DNA of 64,000 nt from Amoebidium appalachense. Its lineage: Eukaryota > Ichthyosporea. The stretch covers positions 2,418,001 through 2,482,000 of the forward strand of contig CAVNZM010000007.1 of NCBI GenBank assembly GCA_963693365.1. Reading direction: 5' to 3'. Shown piece after piece: positions 28,418 to 63,096 of this stretch. The position numbers and the translations under genes were made by a program. The number at the start of each line of letters is the position of its first letter. The first letter of the stretch is position 1. The notes under the pieces are model-generated. The model was not told the origin of the DNA. It did not search any database and saw nothing but the letters and a program-made list of their open reading frames with translations.

Positions 28418-28607
28418 TGTGAAATATGAGCTGACAGGTAGGATGTCAAGCTAATGTACTATTTTTTTAAAGTATTACTAAAAGAGGAATGGCTGTAATG
28501 TATGTGCACAGCAACAGAAGTTTGTGTGAGTTGTTGCAATTGTTGGGATGTTGTGATGTCAAGTTCGTCAGATTCAAAGTGATGCATCATAAGCCATGCC
28601 GCCAGGC

Positions 28608-28650
28608 TTTATATACCTTGGTGGCTCACCATATGATCCCTTTTGATTGG
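28608..28650 (-). promoter_or_regulatory. TATA and CCAAT boxes of the MFS transporter gene
   Basis: Read on the minus strand, CCAATCA (28644-28650) lies about 30 bp upstream of TATATAAA (28608-28615). A start site near 28580 would give a 5' UTR of about 160 nt before ATG 28417. Spacing and order are those of a classic Pol II core promoter. Confidence 0.65.
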
Positions 28651-28680
28651 TGGTAGCGCTTTCAGTAAATACCATCCGCC

Positions 28681-29020
28681 AATCGCTGAGAGGAAAATTT
28701 AACAATAACGTGGACCCCATGATGCAATAGTCCGTAGGAACAAAACATTCCTTATGGTTTTTACTATATTCCTACTGTCGAGCAGCAGTACATACTGCTG
28801 GATATGTTTTGAAGAGTTATATTCCGGGTTGAAACGGTTGATTTTGCGCTTTTGCAATAGGAAGACTGTACGGCCGCGATTGATGTATGCATGTATCATG
28901 ATGACGTAATGTTTGTCGTTGTGTTCCAAAAATAGATCAGCCAATAGGAGGGAATCGCTGATAAATATGACGTAACGACGTTCCATCGATTTCCGGGTAT
29001 TTGAAATTTTGAATCGCTGA
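28681..29020. promoter_or_regulatory. Upstream cluster: AATCGCTGA x3 and TGACGTAA x2
   Basis: The nonamer AATCGCTGA occurs at 28681-28689, 28953-28961 and 29012-29020, all in the same direction. TGACGTAA (a CRE/bZIP-type octamer) occurs at 28902-28909 and 28968-28975. The cluster lies upstream of the transporter promoter and is probably a control region. The factors are unknown. Confidence 0.4.
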
Positions 29021-30079
29021 AGTATTCGAGCAAACCACGTGGACTCACATACCCCACGTGCGGAATACTCATTAGAATTGTTCGTCTACTATTGCTAATA
29101 GAGCTCTATATGTTGGTAAAGCCTTTTTGTGCGGATAGATGCATACGCCGTAACTAGTAATCAACCTATTTTATCGAAGTTGTCGAGGCTCAAACGCATG
29201 TTCCTTTTTTTTTTGCTTTTTTCTTTTTCCTTTTTTTTCGTTCTCTTCCACAAGTAGATGACTCGGAGTGCACTTGCTAATTAGTCTTGGTAGTAGTATC
29301 TGGGCACGTGCCTGCTAACATGCTATAGGTGCGGATTTATTACATGACGGTTCAATTTTTTTTTCACCGAGTTTCTTTCCTTCATTTTCCATGTAATGTC
29401 CGTGGAAGAGACTCACGTGAGCCCCCCATGTTCCTGCATTCCTGAGTCTTTCGTAGGCTACCATAGGCACATGCGCTATGAAATCTATAAGAGAGTACCT
29501 ATTCTGAGACAATATATCTCTACTGAACTGTGTGAATATAAGAAAGTCCTAAGTAGAGTTTGAGCTAAGAGCTGTTCATTATTTCTAGGTTAAACTTCAT
29601 ATACGTTTAATTATTCGTGCGCACGGCGTGAGTTGAACCTGGATTCGAAGGTATGTATCTTGGAATGTGAAAATGCGTATTTGGATGCCAGGGTGTAAAA
29701 AGGGCCTAAAAGGTGATGCGCTGAATGGCTCCTGGAACGTGGGGAATCTCGACCATGACAGATCATGAAGTTACACGTGCTGGGCAATATGCAACGTCCA
29801 CAGTGTGACAGTACACGTGTCTGCATGTGACACTGTACATTGTACGTACAGCCTATCATGTTCCGGCTTTTTTTTTGATTTTATATTCCGAGGCTATGGG
29901 TAAATTTTTTTTTTTTTTTTTTTTTCTTTTTCTTTTTTTTTTCTTCCCCTTTAGTACCGTGGCCACAGTATGCATATGAATATACGGAGTGAGTACAAGT
30001 GAGCTCGAGCGAGTGACACTGTGAGTGCACTATGGTTTGTGCCTACGTACATATGTGCACGTGCCACGGTGACATGTAC

Positions 30080-30140
<61 letters not shown>

Positions 30141-30193
30141 ACGTGTGTGTGTGCGCGTGTGCGTCCGTGACACAGTGTGTGTGTGTGACACTA

Positions 30194-30225
<32 letters not shown>

Positions 30226-30257
30226 ACACTACACGTGTGTGTGTGTGCGTGGTGTGT

Positions 30258-30351
<94 letters not shown>

Positions 30352-31171
30352 CGCGCGCGTGTGTGATCAGTACAATGTGTTACCGTGTGTGTGTTTCAGT
30401 GCCCGGGCTGTGGCCACCCCAAACTTTTTCATATCGCTTCTAAATTAGTTATTATGTCTTCTAGTACCTCGATTATTACTAAGGGTAAAACTAATTTATG
30501 TGCATCGCAATTGTTGCTACCAAAATGAATGAATGATGCAAGAGCACGTCTTGTTTTGAGTAAGTAATATTGGCTGTGACCAGCACGGCCCACTCGCGAA
30601 CTCACCGCTTTATTACCACATTAAAATTTTAGCAATAAAAATCGACCAATGAGTCCGCAACAGTCATTAATTTGGTTTCTTCGTTCTGGCTCCGAAGTAA
30701 TCCTCTACAGTAACCAGGGGGTTCTCCGACCCTCAACTCTTGCCAAAATCATGCAAGAAGATAAGACATTACCATTTGCACAGCCCAAAAAAAAAAAAAA
30801 AACTGCTTTCACTTTAGTAATTACCACACCAATAAGTTACATGTCCCAAACCTCCAACAGAATTTACATCAAGTTCTGGAACAAAAAGGGAGAGAGACAG
30901 GAGACATAACCGATAGACCAAAGCTTCACTTATACACATGCGAGAGAGAGCGAGCGAGGGTGAAAAGTGGGGCAGGATATAAACTTTAAAGGCAGAACCC
31001 GGTGAAGATAAGTTTTGAACGACAGCACTCATTTGCCAAGAAAAGGAAGACATGGAGAAAGACAGGGGAGGAACTGAGACATTGGCCCAGGTGGGTTATA
31101 TAACATGAAAAAAAGAAAACAAAGAATTAAAATTTTAAATAGTTATCGGATGGGCCCGCTGCAAATAGCCT
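29021..31171. other. Intergenic, no gene seen
   Basis: Ordinary AT-rich DNA to about 29880, T runs at 29907-29941, GT arrays at 30080-30138 and about 30250-30350, then non-repetitive DNA with short open frames that match no family I know (for example 30649-30909). It ends 3' of the phosphatase gene. Confidence 0.55.
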
Positions 31172-31455
31172 TTACAACAGGGTTACAAGGTCGCCGATGG
31201 AAGGAATCACATAGAGAGGCCGTTGGTCGGCGGAGCAGTGATTCGACTCCTCTAGAGTAGAAATGCCTGTGTGATCCCAGACACACAAAGAGGTTAGCCT
31301 CGTGTGAGTGTTGAACTTTGTGAAGGCATAGCATAGATAGCTACACTAACCTCTCCCTGTAACCCCCTGTCCCCCCTCCCCCCCCCCCCCCACCCCCACA
31401 CACACACCCCGCAGGAGCCTCTGTCGTTCTCTTCCCTCCACCCTCTCCCCATCCC

Positions 31456-31501
<46 letters not shown>

Positions 31502-31619
31502 CGCGCGCGCATACTGCGGCAGAAATCCCTCGCTCCCCCCCCCCCCCTCCCCCCCTCTGTGTCTCTGTCGTTCTCTTCCTCCCGCCCTCTCCCCATCCCA
31601 GTGTGTGTGTGTGTGTGCA

Positions 31620-31678
<59 letters not shown>

Positions 31679-32402
31679 ACGCACGTGCTGGAGAAGCCCC
31701 CCCCCCTCCCCCCCCCCCCCCCCCCCGGCGCTCTTTTGCCACTCTTCTCTACTGGCAGAGCGCTGAGAAGATCATTTATGCCCTCTTGTTTCAATACATC
31801 TACACCCTCTCGATAATGGCACCGTTCACTCTAGCCATGCACTCGCAGTGTTCGTGTGCGCGCGTGTGTGTGGATTTTATTGTGCGTGTGCGCTTGTGGG
31901 CGTGTGGATTTTATTGTGCGTGGGAGCCCGCCTAATCATGTGTATGTGTCTGTGTAGTCCCCCCCCCCCCCCCCCCCTGGGGCTATAGAAGGATCCACAA
32001 GTTATTACCTAGTACTAAAATTATTATAACATAAATGGGAATTAAAAGGACTCAATAAAGCAATAAAGTAAAAGTAAAACACCCTAGCATATGGTGAAAG
32101 GGAACTTGCCTGTAAGTACGAGCAATGTCTTCAGGCCACCGGCATTACCGAAAGCAATGTCTGTGTTGAGCCTGTAGGTGCAAGACATGTTAGGCCCCAA
32201 AAAACTGATCAAATAAATAAATAGATAAATCAATAAATCAATAAATAAATAAAAATAAAACTTGTGTCGGTGAACACAGCTATGAGTTGCAGAGTGTGGA
32301 AAATTCTTCCCTATCTCCTCCCTCCCTCCCTCCTTGTGTCCCTCCCTTCATTCTCTTCCCCCATCTCCCCTATCCCTATCTCTCTCCCTCTCCCTCTCCC
32401 TC

Positions 32403-32435
<33 letters not shown>

Positions 32436-32655
32436 TTCTCTCTGTCTCTGTGTGTCTGCCTGTCTATCCTGTCTGCCTGTCTGCCCGTCTGTGTGCGCGT
32501 GTTCATGCAATAACAAACACACACACGCGCGCGCATGTGCATGTCTGCATACGTTTCATTGTACACCACACAGCGTTTTCGAACGTATGAAGTGCCTTTG
32601 TCTATGTGCACCACAAAAAAAAAAAGGAAAGAAAGGAAACCATACAAACAGACCC

Positions 32656-32686
<31 letters not shown>

Positions 32687-33377
32687 AAAAAAAAAAAAAA
32701 AAAGAAAAGGAGAAAGAAAAAAGAACAAGAACACCCACACACAAGCCCTCGCACCCACCACATGCACATCCCACCACATGAACAGCTAAAAACACACCAA
32801 CAGATGAAGGAATGAACACTCACACAGCTTGCGCGGAGACAAACAAAGTCACACTCTATGTCACCTATGCCACCTCATGCATCTAGTGTTCCGACAACCC
32901 TAGTTCAAGTGAAAACCCAAGTCTCACCTTGAAAAACAAGCACCGAAAAAGACACATTTCTCTTGGATTCAGAGAGGGCTCCAAGGGGACGGGGAGGGGA
33001 GGGGGCCGGGGGGGAGGGGGGGGGGAGGAGGAGGCGGAAGGGGTGGGGGAGGGAAGAGAGAGAGAGGGGGGAGGGGGGAGGGGAGGGGAGGCTTATGCAA
33101 CCCACACGTACCTGTCTCCAACCATGCAGCTGCGCTTGGGGTCAAGGTTGAATCTGACCATGTCCGACAACCCTGCGGTCAGATATGTGCCCCTCTCCCC
33201 CCCCCTTTCCCCCCCCCCCCCCCCCCCCCCCTCCCCCCCCTCCCCCCGCGGGGCAGATATCCCCCCCCCCCTCCCCCCCCCAAACACCACCACCACCACC
33301 ACTGCTCCACCCACCCACACGCACATACACACCGATACCCTCGTTCCTCACACACGTGCACACACACAATCCCATCA

Positions 33378-33424
<47 letters not shown>

Positions 33425-33771
33425 TTCCTCTCTGCCCCGACTCACACGATGACGAAAGGAATACAGTATTGAGGTAGATGCGTACATCCACCAAGTGTGA
33501 AATCTCCCGACCTCAGCATGAGAGCATACAAACAACACACGGCACTACATCTGGCAATAGACGCACATAAAACCGCAAATATAAACAAAAAAAAATGTTA
33601 CTTGTTCATAACGACTTCAAGCATTGGCTGGTGTGGTTTGCCGCAGATGATTGGCTGACGCTTGGTGGCCGTGATCAGCACAGAGAGCAGAGCCCCGGAT
33701 CCTGCCGTGGAACTGTGAGAAGGGCAACACAGGCGCCCACCCACAAGAAAAGGCACGTATGCACGCATGCG

Positions 33772-33815
<44 letters not shown>

Positions 33816-33965
33816 CACACACAAAAACTTTATTCATGCCAACATGTCCAGTCATGAAGGCAAAAATAGGGCACAAGGCTACAAACCTCAAATAGCAAAC
33901 ACGCAAAACAAAACCGAAAACCAAGTGGGGGAAAAAAAAGAAAGAAAGAAAGAAAAACTGGGCCC

Positions 33966-34011
<46 letters not shown>

Positions 34012-35597
34012 ACAAAGAGGGCAGTGGCAAAGAAAACGAAGAGAAAAAAGACACAGAAAGAACGAAAATGCAAAAGAAAGAAAGAAAGTGTGAGCAAGCA
34101 CAGCTGGTCCCCACCCACACCCACCTGGAATTCTGATGTCACCGGCCAGGGGCAAGGTCGAGTCGTCATTGGTTGCTATAAATAGCACGTCTGGGTTCTG
34201 GATGTATCGGCATGCCTTGCTGAACTTGACGTAGTTGATGTCCATGTCAAGGCCAGACACCACCGCACCAACCTGCACAGACCAATCAGTAACCCGAATT
34301 AAAATTTAAAGGGAACTAATTAGGATTGAAAAACATTACGGCTGAAAGGTATTGAATGCAGCACCACACTGTACCACATGTTATCTTCGGAATTCTATTG
34401 TTACGTGGGTTTCAATTAAAAAGGCTATACAAATGCAGATTAAATGCACAGTATCAAGGTAAACTCCCCACCGCGAGAAATGTGCATGAAAGCCTTTTTT
34501 GTTTAATAATGACTTTATTGATATGCTCAGCAAAATAGAAGCCATCGAGATATCACCGATATCTCGGAGAAGAAAATACAAAAGCCCTCACTCTCGAATA
34601 CGGAGGAGATAACGACTTAAAAAATCATACACCCTAGAAAACTCATTAAACATACCGTGGTTCAACAGATAGTCAATAGACGTAATAGCAGGATTATCTA
34701 AATAAGCCAGTCTTCTAATTTCTAACGGAATAATCTGAGATAAATAAATACATCTATCTAAGTGTCTACGAGAAAAAGGTTCTGCACAAAAGTGGCACAA
34801 ACATTTATGGAAATAAAGGTTACAGCGCCAAAATAAACATTTCCAAGCTATGTCACAAGGAGGGGTTAGAATTGCAAAATCGGTAAGTGTGGTAGGTTTA
34901 CGAGAGGAAGGATAAATATAAGTAGCTAATTTACACAACGATTGTAAAGAATATAGACAAGTCTCTAATATAAAAAGAAGCACAGGCTCAAGAGCCCTAC
35001 CATGATACTCTTTATCACAAAGATGAAGCAAAGGATATTGAGTATGAAACCAAGTAACATACTGCTGATAACTAGTAGAAGAGAAAAATAAAGGAGATAA
35101 GTATTTAAAAGGATATCTCGGAATGGGAGAGAGATTGGGGATAGGACATTTCGCATGAAAGCCTAAGTCTTATCTCTTGCAGAAGGCAGAAAAACACACA
35201 ATGTCACAAGTGAGACCTTTCTAATTCCAGCAAGTAATGTGACTGATTCAGTAAATCGTCAAAATCAGAAAAAGCATCAAAAATCCAAGATGTTTTTCCA
35301 TATCACAAATCGATATTTTAGCACTCTGAAATGCCGCCAAAAAAAAGGGGGGGAAAAAATGGACTACAGCCCTGAAAGGCTGGCCGGTAGTGTAAAATCA
35401 AATTGACATTGTGTGGGCATTCAAAACGATAACAACTGAACATATAATCAACCTGTTTACATGTTCTATCTAAATCACCGAAGGTAAGCTCTTTTTGTTG
35501 GCACGATCAACATAACTCTCGTAGCTTCCCAATGGGTGATCTAAAACAATCTATCGGGCCCAAGAATAAAACAAAAACCATGGCCGGGTGGGTAAAA

Positions 35598-35628
<31 letters not shown>

Positions 35629-35926
35629 TTTTATGTGCAAGGATTGGCTTCATTTAGGAGCCCAGCTACAGGGAAGGGGTGGGTGGGTGGGGGGGGGGGG
35701 GGAGGGATAATGTGTACTTGTGTGTGGTGTCAGTGGCGGTGCTGGTGGCAAGACGTAGACGTATGGGGGGTAAGAAAGGACATCGAAGAAAAAAAGAGGG
35801 AGACCGTGTGTGTGTGAGCATGAGCATGTGGTGCGCACCTGCCCAGGTGCGCACATGTGTGTGTGTGTGTCTGTGTGTCTCTCTGTGTGTATGTGTGTGT
35901 GTGTGCGTGCGTGCCTGCGTGCATGC

Positions 35927-35999
<73 letters not shown>

Positions 36000-36412
36000 C
36001 GTGCGTGCCTGCGTGTGGGTGGGTGGGCGGGTGTGCGCGCACGAGAGGAAGAGGACGAGGTAGGATCCGGGAGGCGAAGAGGGGGAGAGGGAGATAACGA
36101 GACCTACCGACGGGTCTGGTGTCCACTTTTCAATATCCGAAATGTCAAAAGGAATGTTGTCCTCCTATGCACACAACCGATTAGTCAGAGCGTAAAGGAA
36201 ATGCTACCAACTATTGTCTATGAGCCTAATCAATATCCCAGAAAAAAATAAAAATATCACTACTTATACAACTTTCCAAACGAGGGAAGCTCGTGCAACC
36301 AACCCGAATACTTAAAGTCCAGTGAACAGGACCCACTTGTTTGAAGCGCACACACGTACACACACACAAACACAAACACACACACGGGCGCACACAAATA
36401 CGCACGCGCGCG

Positions 36413-36489
<77 letters not shown>

Positions 36490-36735
36490 GCGCGCACACA
36501 CGCACACGCACACACCAAAAACGACTGGTAAAACCATAAGGAGCTCAGGGGAAAAGGAGTGGGAGATGGAGGGGGTCGGGTCGGGAGAGGTCGGGGGAGG
36601 AAGCGAAGAAGAAGGGTGCAATGAAGGAGGGACAGGGGGAGGGAGGGAGGGAGGAAGGGAGGGAGGGAGGGGGGGGGGAGGGGAGAGAGAGAGAGAAAGA
36701 GAGAGAGAGGGAGGGAGGGAGAGAGATGGAGGGAC

Positions 36736-36777
<42 letters not shown>

Positions 36778-36875
36778 GGAGGGAGGGAGGGAGGGAGGGA
36801 GGGGGGGGGGGGGAAGGGGAGAGAGAGAGAGTGTGTGTGTGTGTGTATGTGGGGCAGCGAGAGAAAGCCAGAGAG

Positions 36876-36912
<37 letters not shown>

Positions 36913-37426
36913 GAAACACACACAGAGAGAGTGGGTGAGAGAGAGTGAGAGAGAGAGAATGAGAGAGAGAGAGAGAGAGAGAGAGTGAGACAGAGTGAGA
37001 CAGAGAGCGAGAGAAAGAGGCGGTCACCCACATCTGCGCCTACTGGTGTCAACCCCACATCCACCAACTCCTCCTTGATGCCGCTCATGCCCACCACATA
37101 CACCTTCTTGTCTGCGCTAAGTCCAAGATTGCGCCGGAGGTGAAACGCAGCTGCATAGGCAGACCCTACTACATCTTCCTGTGAAAATGACAAAATGAGA
37201 TATGCTGAACCGGGGATGAAAAAAAAAGAAAAAATAACAAAAGAAAATAGGGAGGAGTAGTAAATGGTGGGTGGAAGTGGTGGTGGCAGTGGGCTGGGGT
37301 GGGGGGGGGGGGGGGGGGGGGGGGGAGAAGAGAGAGGGGGGGGGGGGGGGCGGGGGGAGGAGCGTGTCTGTGTTTGTGTGTATGTCTTGTGTGTGTGTGT
37401 GTGCGTGTGTGTTGGGGGGCGGATGA

Positions 37427-37475
<49 letters not shown>

Positions 37476-37942
37476 CGTGCGTGTGTGTTGTGAGTATTCG
37501 AGAGGGCGAGGAGGGGATCGTTGAGATTTTGAGCCTAGGCCCTGATCATGACGAATCAGTTTACAGTGACGAAAGTATTTGTTGGTTCTCGTTGTTTCCT
37601 CACACACATACGCACAAAGCTAGTGCACACAATCATGGATATATGGGAGGGGAGGGTTGGGAGAGGGGTTAATTGGTCGGTTGGTTGGTTGTTTGGTTGG
37701 GGAGAAGCGCACCGGGGGGAGCGGGAGGGAGAAGGGGGGGGGGGGGGGGGGGGGGGGGGTTACAGGAAGGGGGGAGAGGGAAACATCGTGGGGGAGGGGG
37801 TGCGGGGGTAGGGAGAGAGAGGGGGGGGGGGAGGAGGGGAAGAACAGGGTAGGGGAGAGTGCAGGCAACTACATAGTCACAGTAGGGGGGAAGGCGAGAG
37901 GGGGAGAGGCAAAACAGGTGGTGGGGTGATAAGGTGTGTGTG

Positions 37943-37989
<47 letters not shown>

Positions 37990-38661
37990 GTGTGTGTGCG
38001 TGCCAGCGTGGGCAGGTAGGTGCGTAGGGGGAGGGGGGGGGGGGAGGGGGGAGGGGGAGGGGGAGATAGAGAGAAACGAACACAAGAAAAATACTGGCAG
38101 GGTCATGCATTACCTTTCTTTGCCCAACTGTTAATATGAGCCCCATGGCAAAGTAACCCTCCCTCCCCCCCGCCCCCGCGCCCCCCACCCCACCCCTCTC
38201 CCCCCTCCCCCTCCCCCTTGGCCACCGCGCCCCACTCACCCACATGCGCGCTTCATGCCCATATGTTCATTCTCTGGTGTCCTCTTACCACGCCAACTCT
38301 CTTGCCCCAAGCACCCTCCTCATGAACAAGCACATGCAAAATATCCATGCACAGATCCCTGCCTTCATCTTTCTCCCTCCGCATTATCTGCCCCACCCCC
38401 CCCCCCCCCCCCCCCCCCCCCTTCCCCTTCCCCCCCTGCCCCCCACCCCCCTCTTCCCCCTGCATCTCCCCCCCTCCCCCTCTCTTCGCTGTCTTAATGA
38501 TCCGCCCTCCCCCCCCCCCACACACACACACACACCCGCCCTCCCCCCGACACACACACTGCCAACCCCCCCCTCCCCCCCCCCCAAAAAAAAATAAAAA
38601 AATAAAAAAATAATAATAATAATAATACCTCACTTGCAGCAGCACCAACCACCCCCCTCAT

Positions 38662-38694
<33 letters not shown>

Positions 38695-39327
38695 GACACA
38701 CACTCATACCTTATCAGCAATAAAGCCCATCTTCTTCAGCTTCTCAGCATAGGCCACACGTGACTTCGAACTATTATTCGACACGTAGACTATCCTCTTG
38801 CCCTGCACAGACATCGACGGTAACTTAAGTATCATGGGCAACCATAAACCCCCCCCCCCCCCCCCAAAAAAAAAAAAAAAAAAAAAAAAAAAGAAGAAGA
38901 AGTCCCCCCTCCCCCCTCCCCCTCTCCCCCCCACAAAAAAAAGGGGGGCGGGGAAAGGGGGGGGGGGGGGGGGGGGGACAGGAGCTAGTTGGCTAACTTA
39001 CATTAAGATTACTTTAGGCTCCAGTCCCTGCCTCCCCCACAACTTCTTCTCGCTCCCCAGCAACAGAAGCTTTTGAAGAACATTCCCCCCCCCCTCCCAC
39101 CTCCCCCCCCCCCTATATGTACACACAACAACGATAATTAATAGATAAATAAAAATATATATGCAGACACTTCCATTTTTTTCATCGCTCAAAAATGTAT
39201 GCAACACTACATATTGGTGAGCAGCTTCACTTATGGTTTCAGATGTGTCCTTACATACCTGTACTCCTAAAAGCTCTCCCCTCCTCCCCTTCTCCCACAC
39301 TACCACCGCACACAGCCCCCTCCCCCC

Positions 39328-39358
<31 letters not shown>

Positions 39359-39364
39359 AAAAAA

Positions 39365-39408
<44 letters not shown>

Positions 39409-40305
39409 GGGTGGGGTGGTGGTGGTGGTGGTGGGGGGGGGGGGAGGGGGGGGACTATTTTGTCCACCTAACCAACTGCAGATAATAGCCAGCCCATAAT
39501 AAGCAGATGAGGTCGAGACGGAGAAGCGAGGGAAAGTAGGGGAGGGGGAGGAGGGGGGGGCTCAGGAGTGGGAGATGAGGAAACATGAGCTCTAGGCAAC
39601 AAAAGCCATGGAAAGCGTTTACGCATAAAAAGTAGACCCAAACATGAACAATTGGAATAAGCCCATGCACCTGCACACACCCTACACTTTACACCACAAA
39701 GCTCACGCACGAATTTGATTATCACGATGATTTGCCCTGAACAAACATAAGAGGAAGGAAGACGTACCAGTTGTCGAAGTTTGGCAATTGCCTCCGGAGC
39801 ACCAGGGATGACATTGCTGCCTTCCCAGATCACACCTGAAAAACCACCGTCACCATCCAGTGTGACTCGAATAGCATTACCCCTATTAGCACGGACAACG
39901 AACAACTGCACGTCTGCCCATCGTCCGTTTCCCCCATCTCCCCCTTTCCCCTTCCTCCCCCCCCAACCCGCCCCTACCCCCAAAGGATGGCAGCACTGCC
40001 TACCCTCTCCCTCCCCGCCCCCCCTTCCGCCCCCCCTCCGTCCCATCCCCTTCCCCTCCCTCCCATCCTGCTCCTCCCCGCACCTCTTCTCTCTTTCCCC
40101 CCCCCCTCCCCCCCCGCCCCCCCTGCACACACACACACACACACACACCACCACCACCTCCTCCTCCCCCGTTTCTCTTCTCAGCCCCGAAACAAAACGG
40201 TTTTTAGGGCAAGAAATATTTTGATGCCTTACCATCACAGTCAAAAACGAAACAATCTATCTCGTCGATGATCGACCGTGCGTTTTCCGCATTAATGAAT
40301 GCCAT
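31172..40305 (-). CDS. HAD phosphatase, phosphoglycolate/4-nitrophenyl phosphatase type, 294 aa, ten exons
   Basis: Exons in transcript order: 40233-40305, 39768-39835, 38710-38802, 37032-37178, 36108-36164, 34125-34272, 33602-33701, 33112-33153, 32110-32171, 31172-31266 (885 nt, in frame). HAD motifs are complete: FDCDGVIW (nucleophile D22, acid/base D24), YVSNNS (motif II), the C2 cap with [14 protein letters not shown] (K217) and VGDRLNTD (D242, D247). The order and length match eukaryotic PGP/Pho13, soluble enzymes that hydrolyse 2-phosphoglycolate, glycerol-3-phosphate or toxic glycolytic side products. Nine GT-AG junctions fit except intron 9, which is GC-AG (ACAG|GCAAGT). Coding DNA is under one tenth of the span; introns hold GT/CA arrays, C/G runs and, in intron 5, a LINE. 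It is divergent from the lipoate ligase gene. Exact substrate is not predictable. Confidence 0.95.
34484..35164 (-). mobile_element. LINE family A insertion with 12-bp target-site duplication
   Basis: GCATGAAAGCCT flanks the insert on both sides (34484-34495 and 35153-35164). On the minus strand the insert (34496-35152) begins inside a LINE ORF, codes about 188 residues including [16 protein letters not shown], the knuckle [16 protein letters not shown] and SIDYLLN, stops at 34588, has AATAAA at 34514-34519 and ends in a short A tail. This is a clean 5'-truncated, target-primed insertion in intron 5 of the phosphatase gene, in the gene's own orientation. The intact duplication suggests recent arrival. 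Confidence 0.92.
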
Positions 40306-41334
40306 CTTGTCCCAGAAAGTCGGTGATGAGCTGAGAATGTACTAGAAATTCTCACTATATTATAACCAAATATGCTAATTAACGAATTGAAAGCATATAA
40401 GCTATGTTATCCAGATAAAAAATATGTGTATCTCTGAACTGAGGTCAATGCCACCTTGAAGGAAATAAGTCTTGGCACAAAGGCATGCATGTGCACTGAT
40501 GATGAAAGCTATTGATTGGTTGGATTTTACCTGCCAAATATGGTAATTTTTCTGGAAGGGTAGCCTAAGTATGTACATGTACTTACTGGTATCCTTTGAT
40601 GCCTCGGTTGTAAGACATGAGCGTGCAATGTAAACACTTACCTCTTTCTACATAAATTCACCCAAAAACAATACATAAACTGTAGCTGTGTACTCTATGT
40701 TCATCCAGAAGGAGTACTGTGGTTTATTATTACGGCTTTTGTTAAAACATAAATGTTAGAACTGGCCAAAACACATCAATCTCCATCACTGGTTGGTGTT
40801 CCACGCATCAATTGCATATTTTCACCACAAATTTGGGTGCAGTGTAGGTTGGCGCCGTGATAGCGCAAACAGAGCTGTGCAGAAAGAGCGAGCCATCGAC
40901 TGATGATATCACACCGTAGGCCTACGCATGCTCAGTAGTGCTCGTGTAGGCTGGCGTTCGGTAAAGTAGAGGCCTTGGGCCAGATTTTCTTTCAGAATCA
41001 GCTGCGAATGTGCGAGGAATAACTCATACCTTTATATAATGACATGTATAATAAAGTGATCAGCTATTATAGTTGTTAGACCTTAGGTTCTGGGAGCCTG
41101 TTACTCGATCAGAACAGAAGTCTTTTTCTGGAAGTCATATCCGTTGTAATCAGCGGCCTGCCCGGTGCGTCTGCAGCACTATTGGGCAGTAAAACTTAGC
41201 AGCACTGCACACTTAGAGTTTGCAGGGTCACACGGACCGAGTGCACATAATCCTTCAGCAGCAGTCTGTAAGACTGTTCCAAAGCTACGTAAAAAGGGGG
41301 CAGCAAAGCCTATTTGGACACCTGTAGCTAAAAC
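40306..41334. promoter_or_regulatory. Divergent intergenic region of phosphatase and lipoate-ligase genes
   Basis: About 1 kb without any long simple repeat, in contrast to both neighbours. TTTATATAAT at 41031-41040 could be a TATA element for the plus-strand gene. An AT-rich GTTATAATATAG (minus strand, about 40355-40367) lies just upstream of the phosphatase ATG. Shared control is possible but not shown. Confidence 0.5.
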
Positions 41335-62842
<21,508 letters not shown>

Positions 62843-62853
62843 GTGGGGGGGAA

Positions 62854-62887
<34 letters not shown>

Positions 62888-63065
62888 GTTTCTTTTTTCT
62901 TTTTGTGGGTGTGGATAGTGTGTATAAGTGTGTGTTGGTGGTGGGTGGGTGGCTATGGCTGGGTGGCTGGGTGGCTATGGCTGGGTGGGTGGGTGGGTGG
63001 GTGGGTGTTTTGGCCGGAGAGTTATGGGATTTGACTGAGTGAATTGTGGCGTTTACGTGGCGCAA

Positions 63066-63096
<31 letters not shown>

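Noticed and set aside
29611-29700. tRNA-like GGTTCAACTC on the minus strand near 29625-29640.
   Set aside because: The flanking bases do not form a T-stem and no D or anticodon arm can be drawn.
30649-30909. 86-codon plus-strand open frame between the transporter and phosphatase genes.
   Set aside because: It has no recognisable domain and runs into an A-tract encoding lysines; probably chance.
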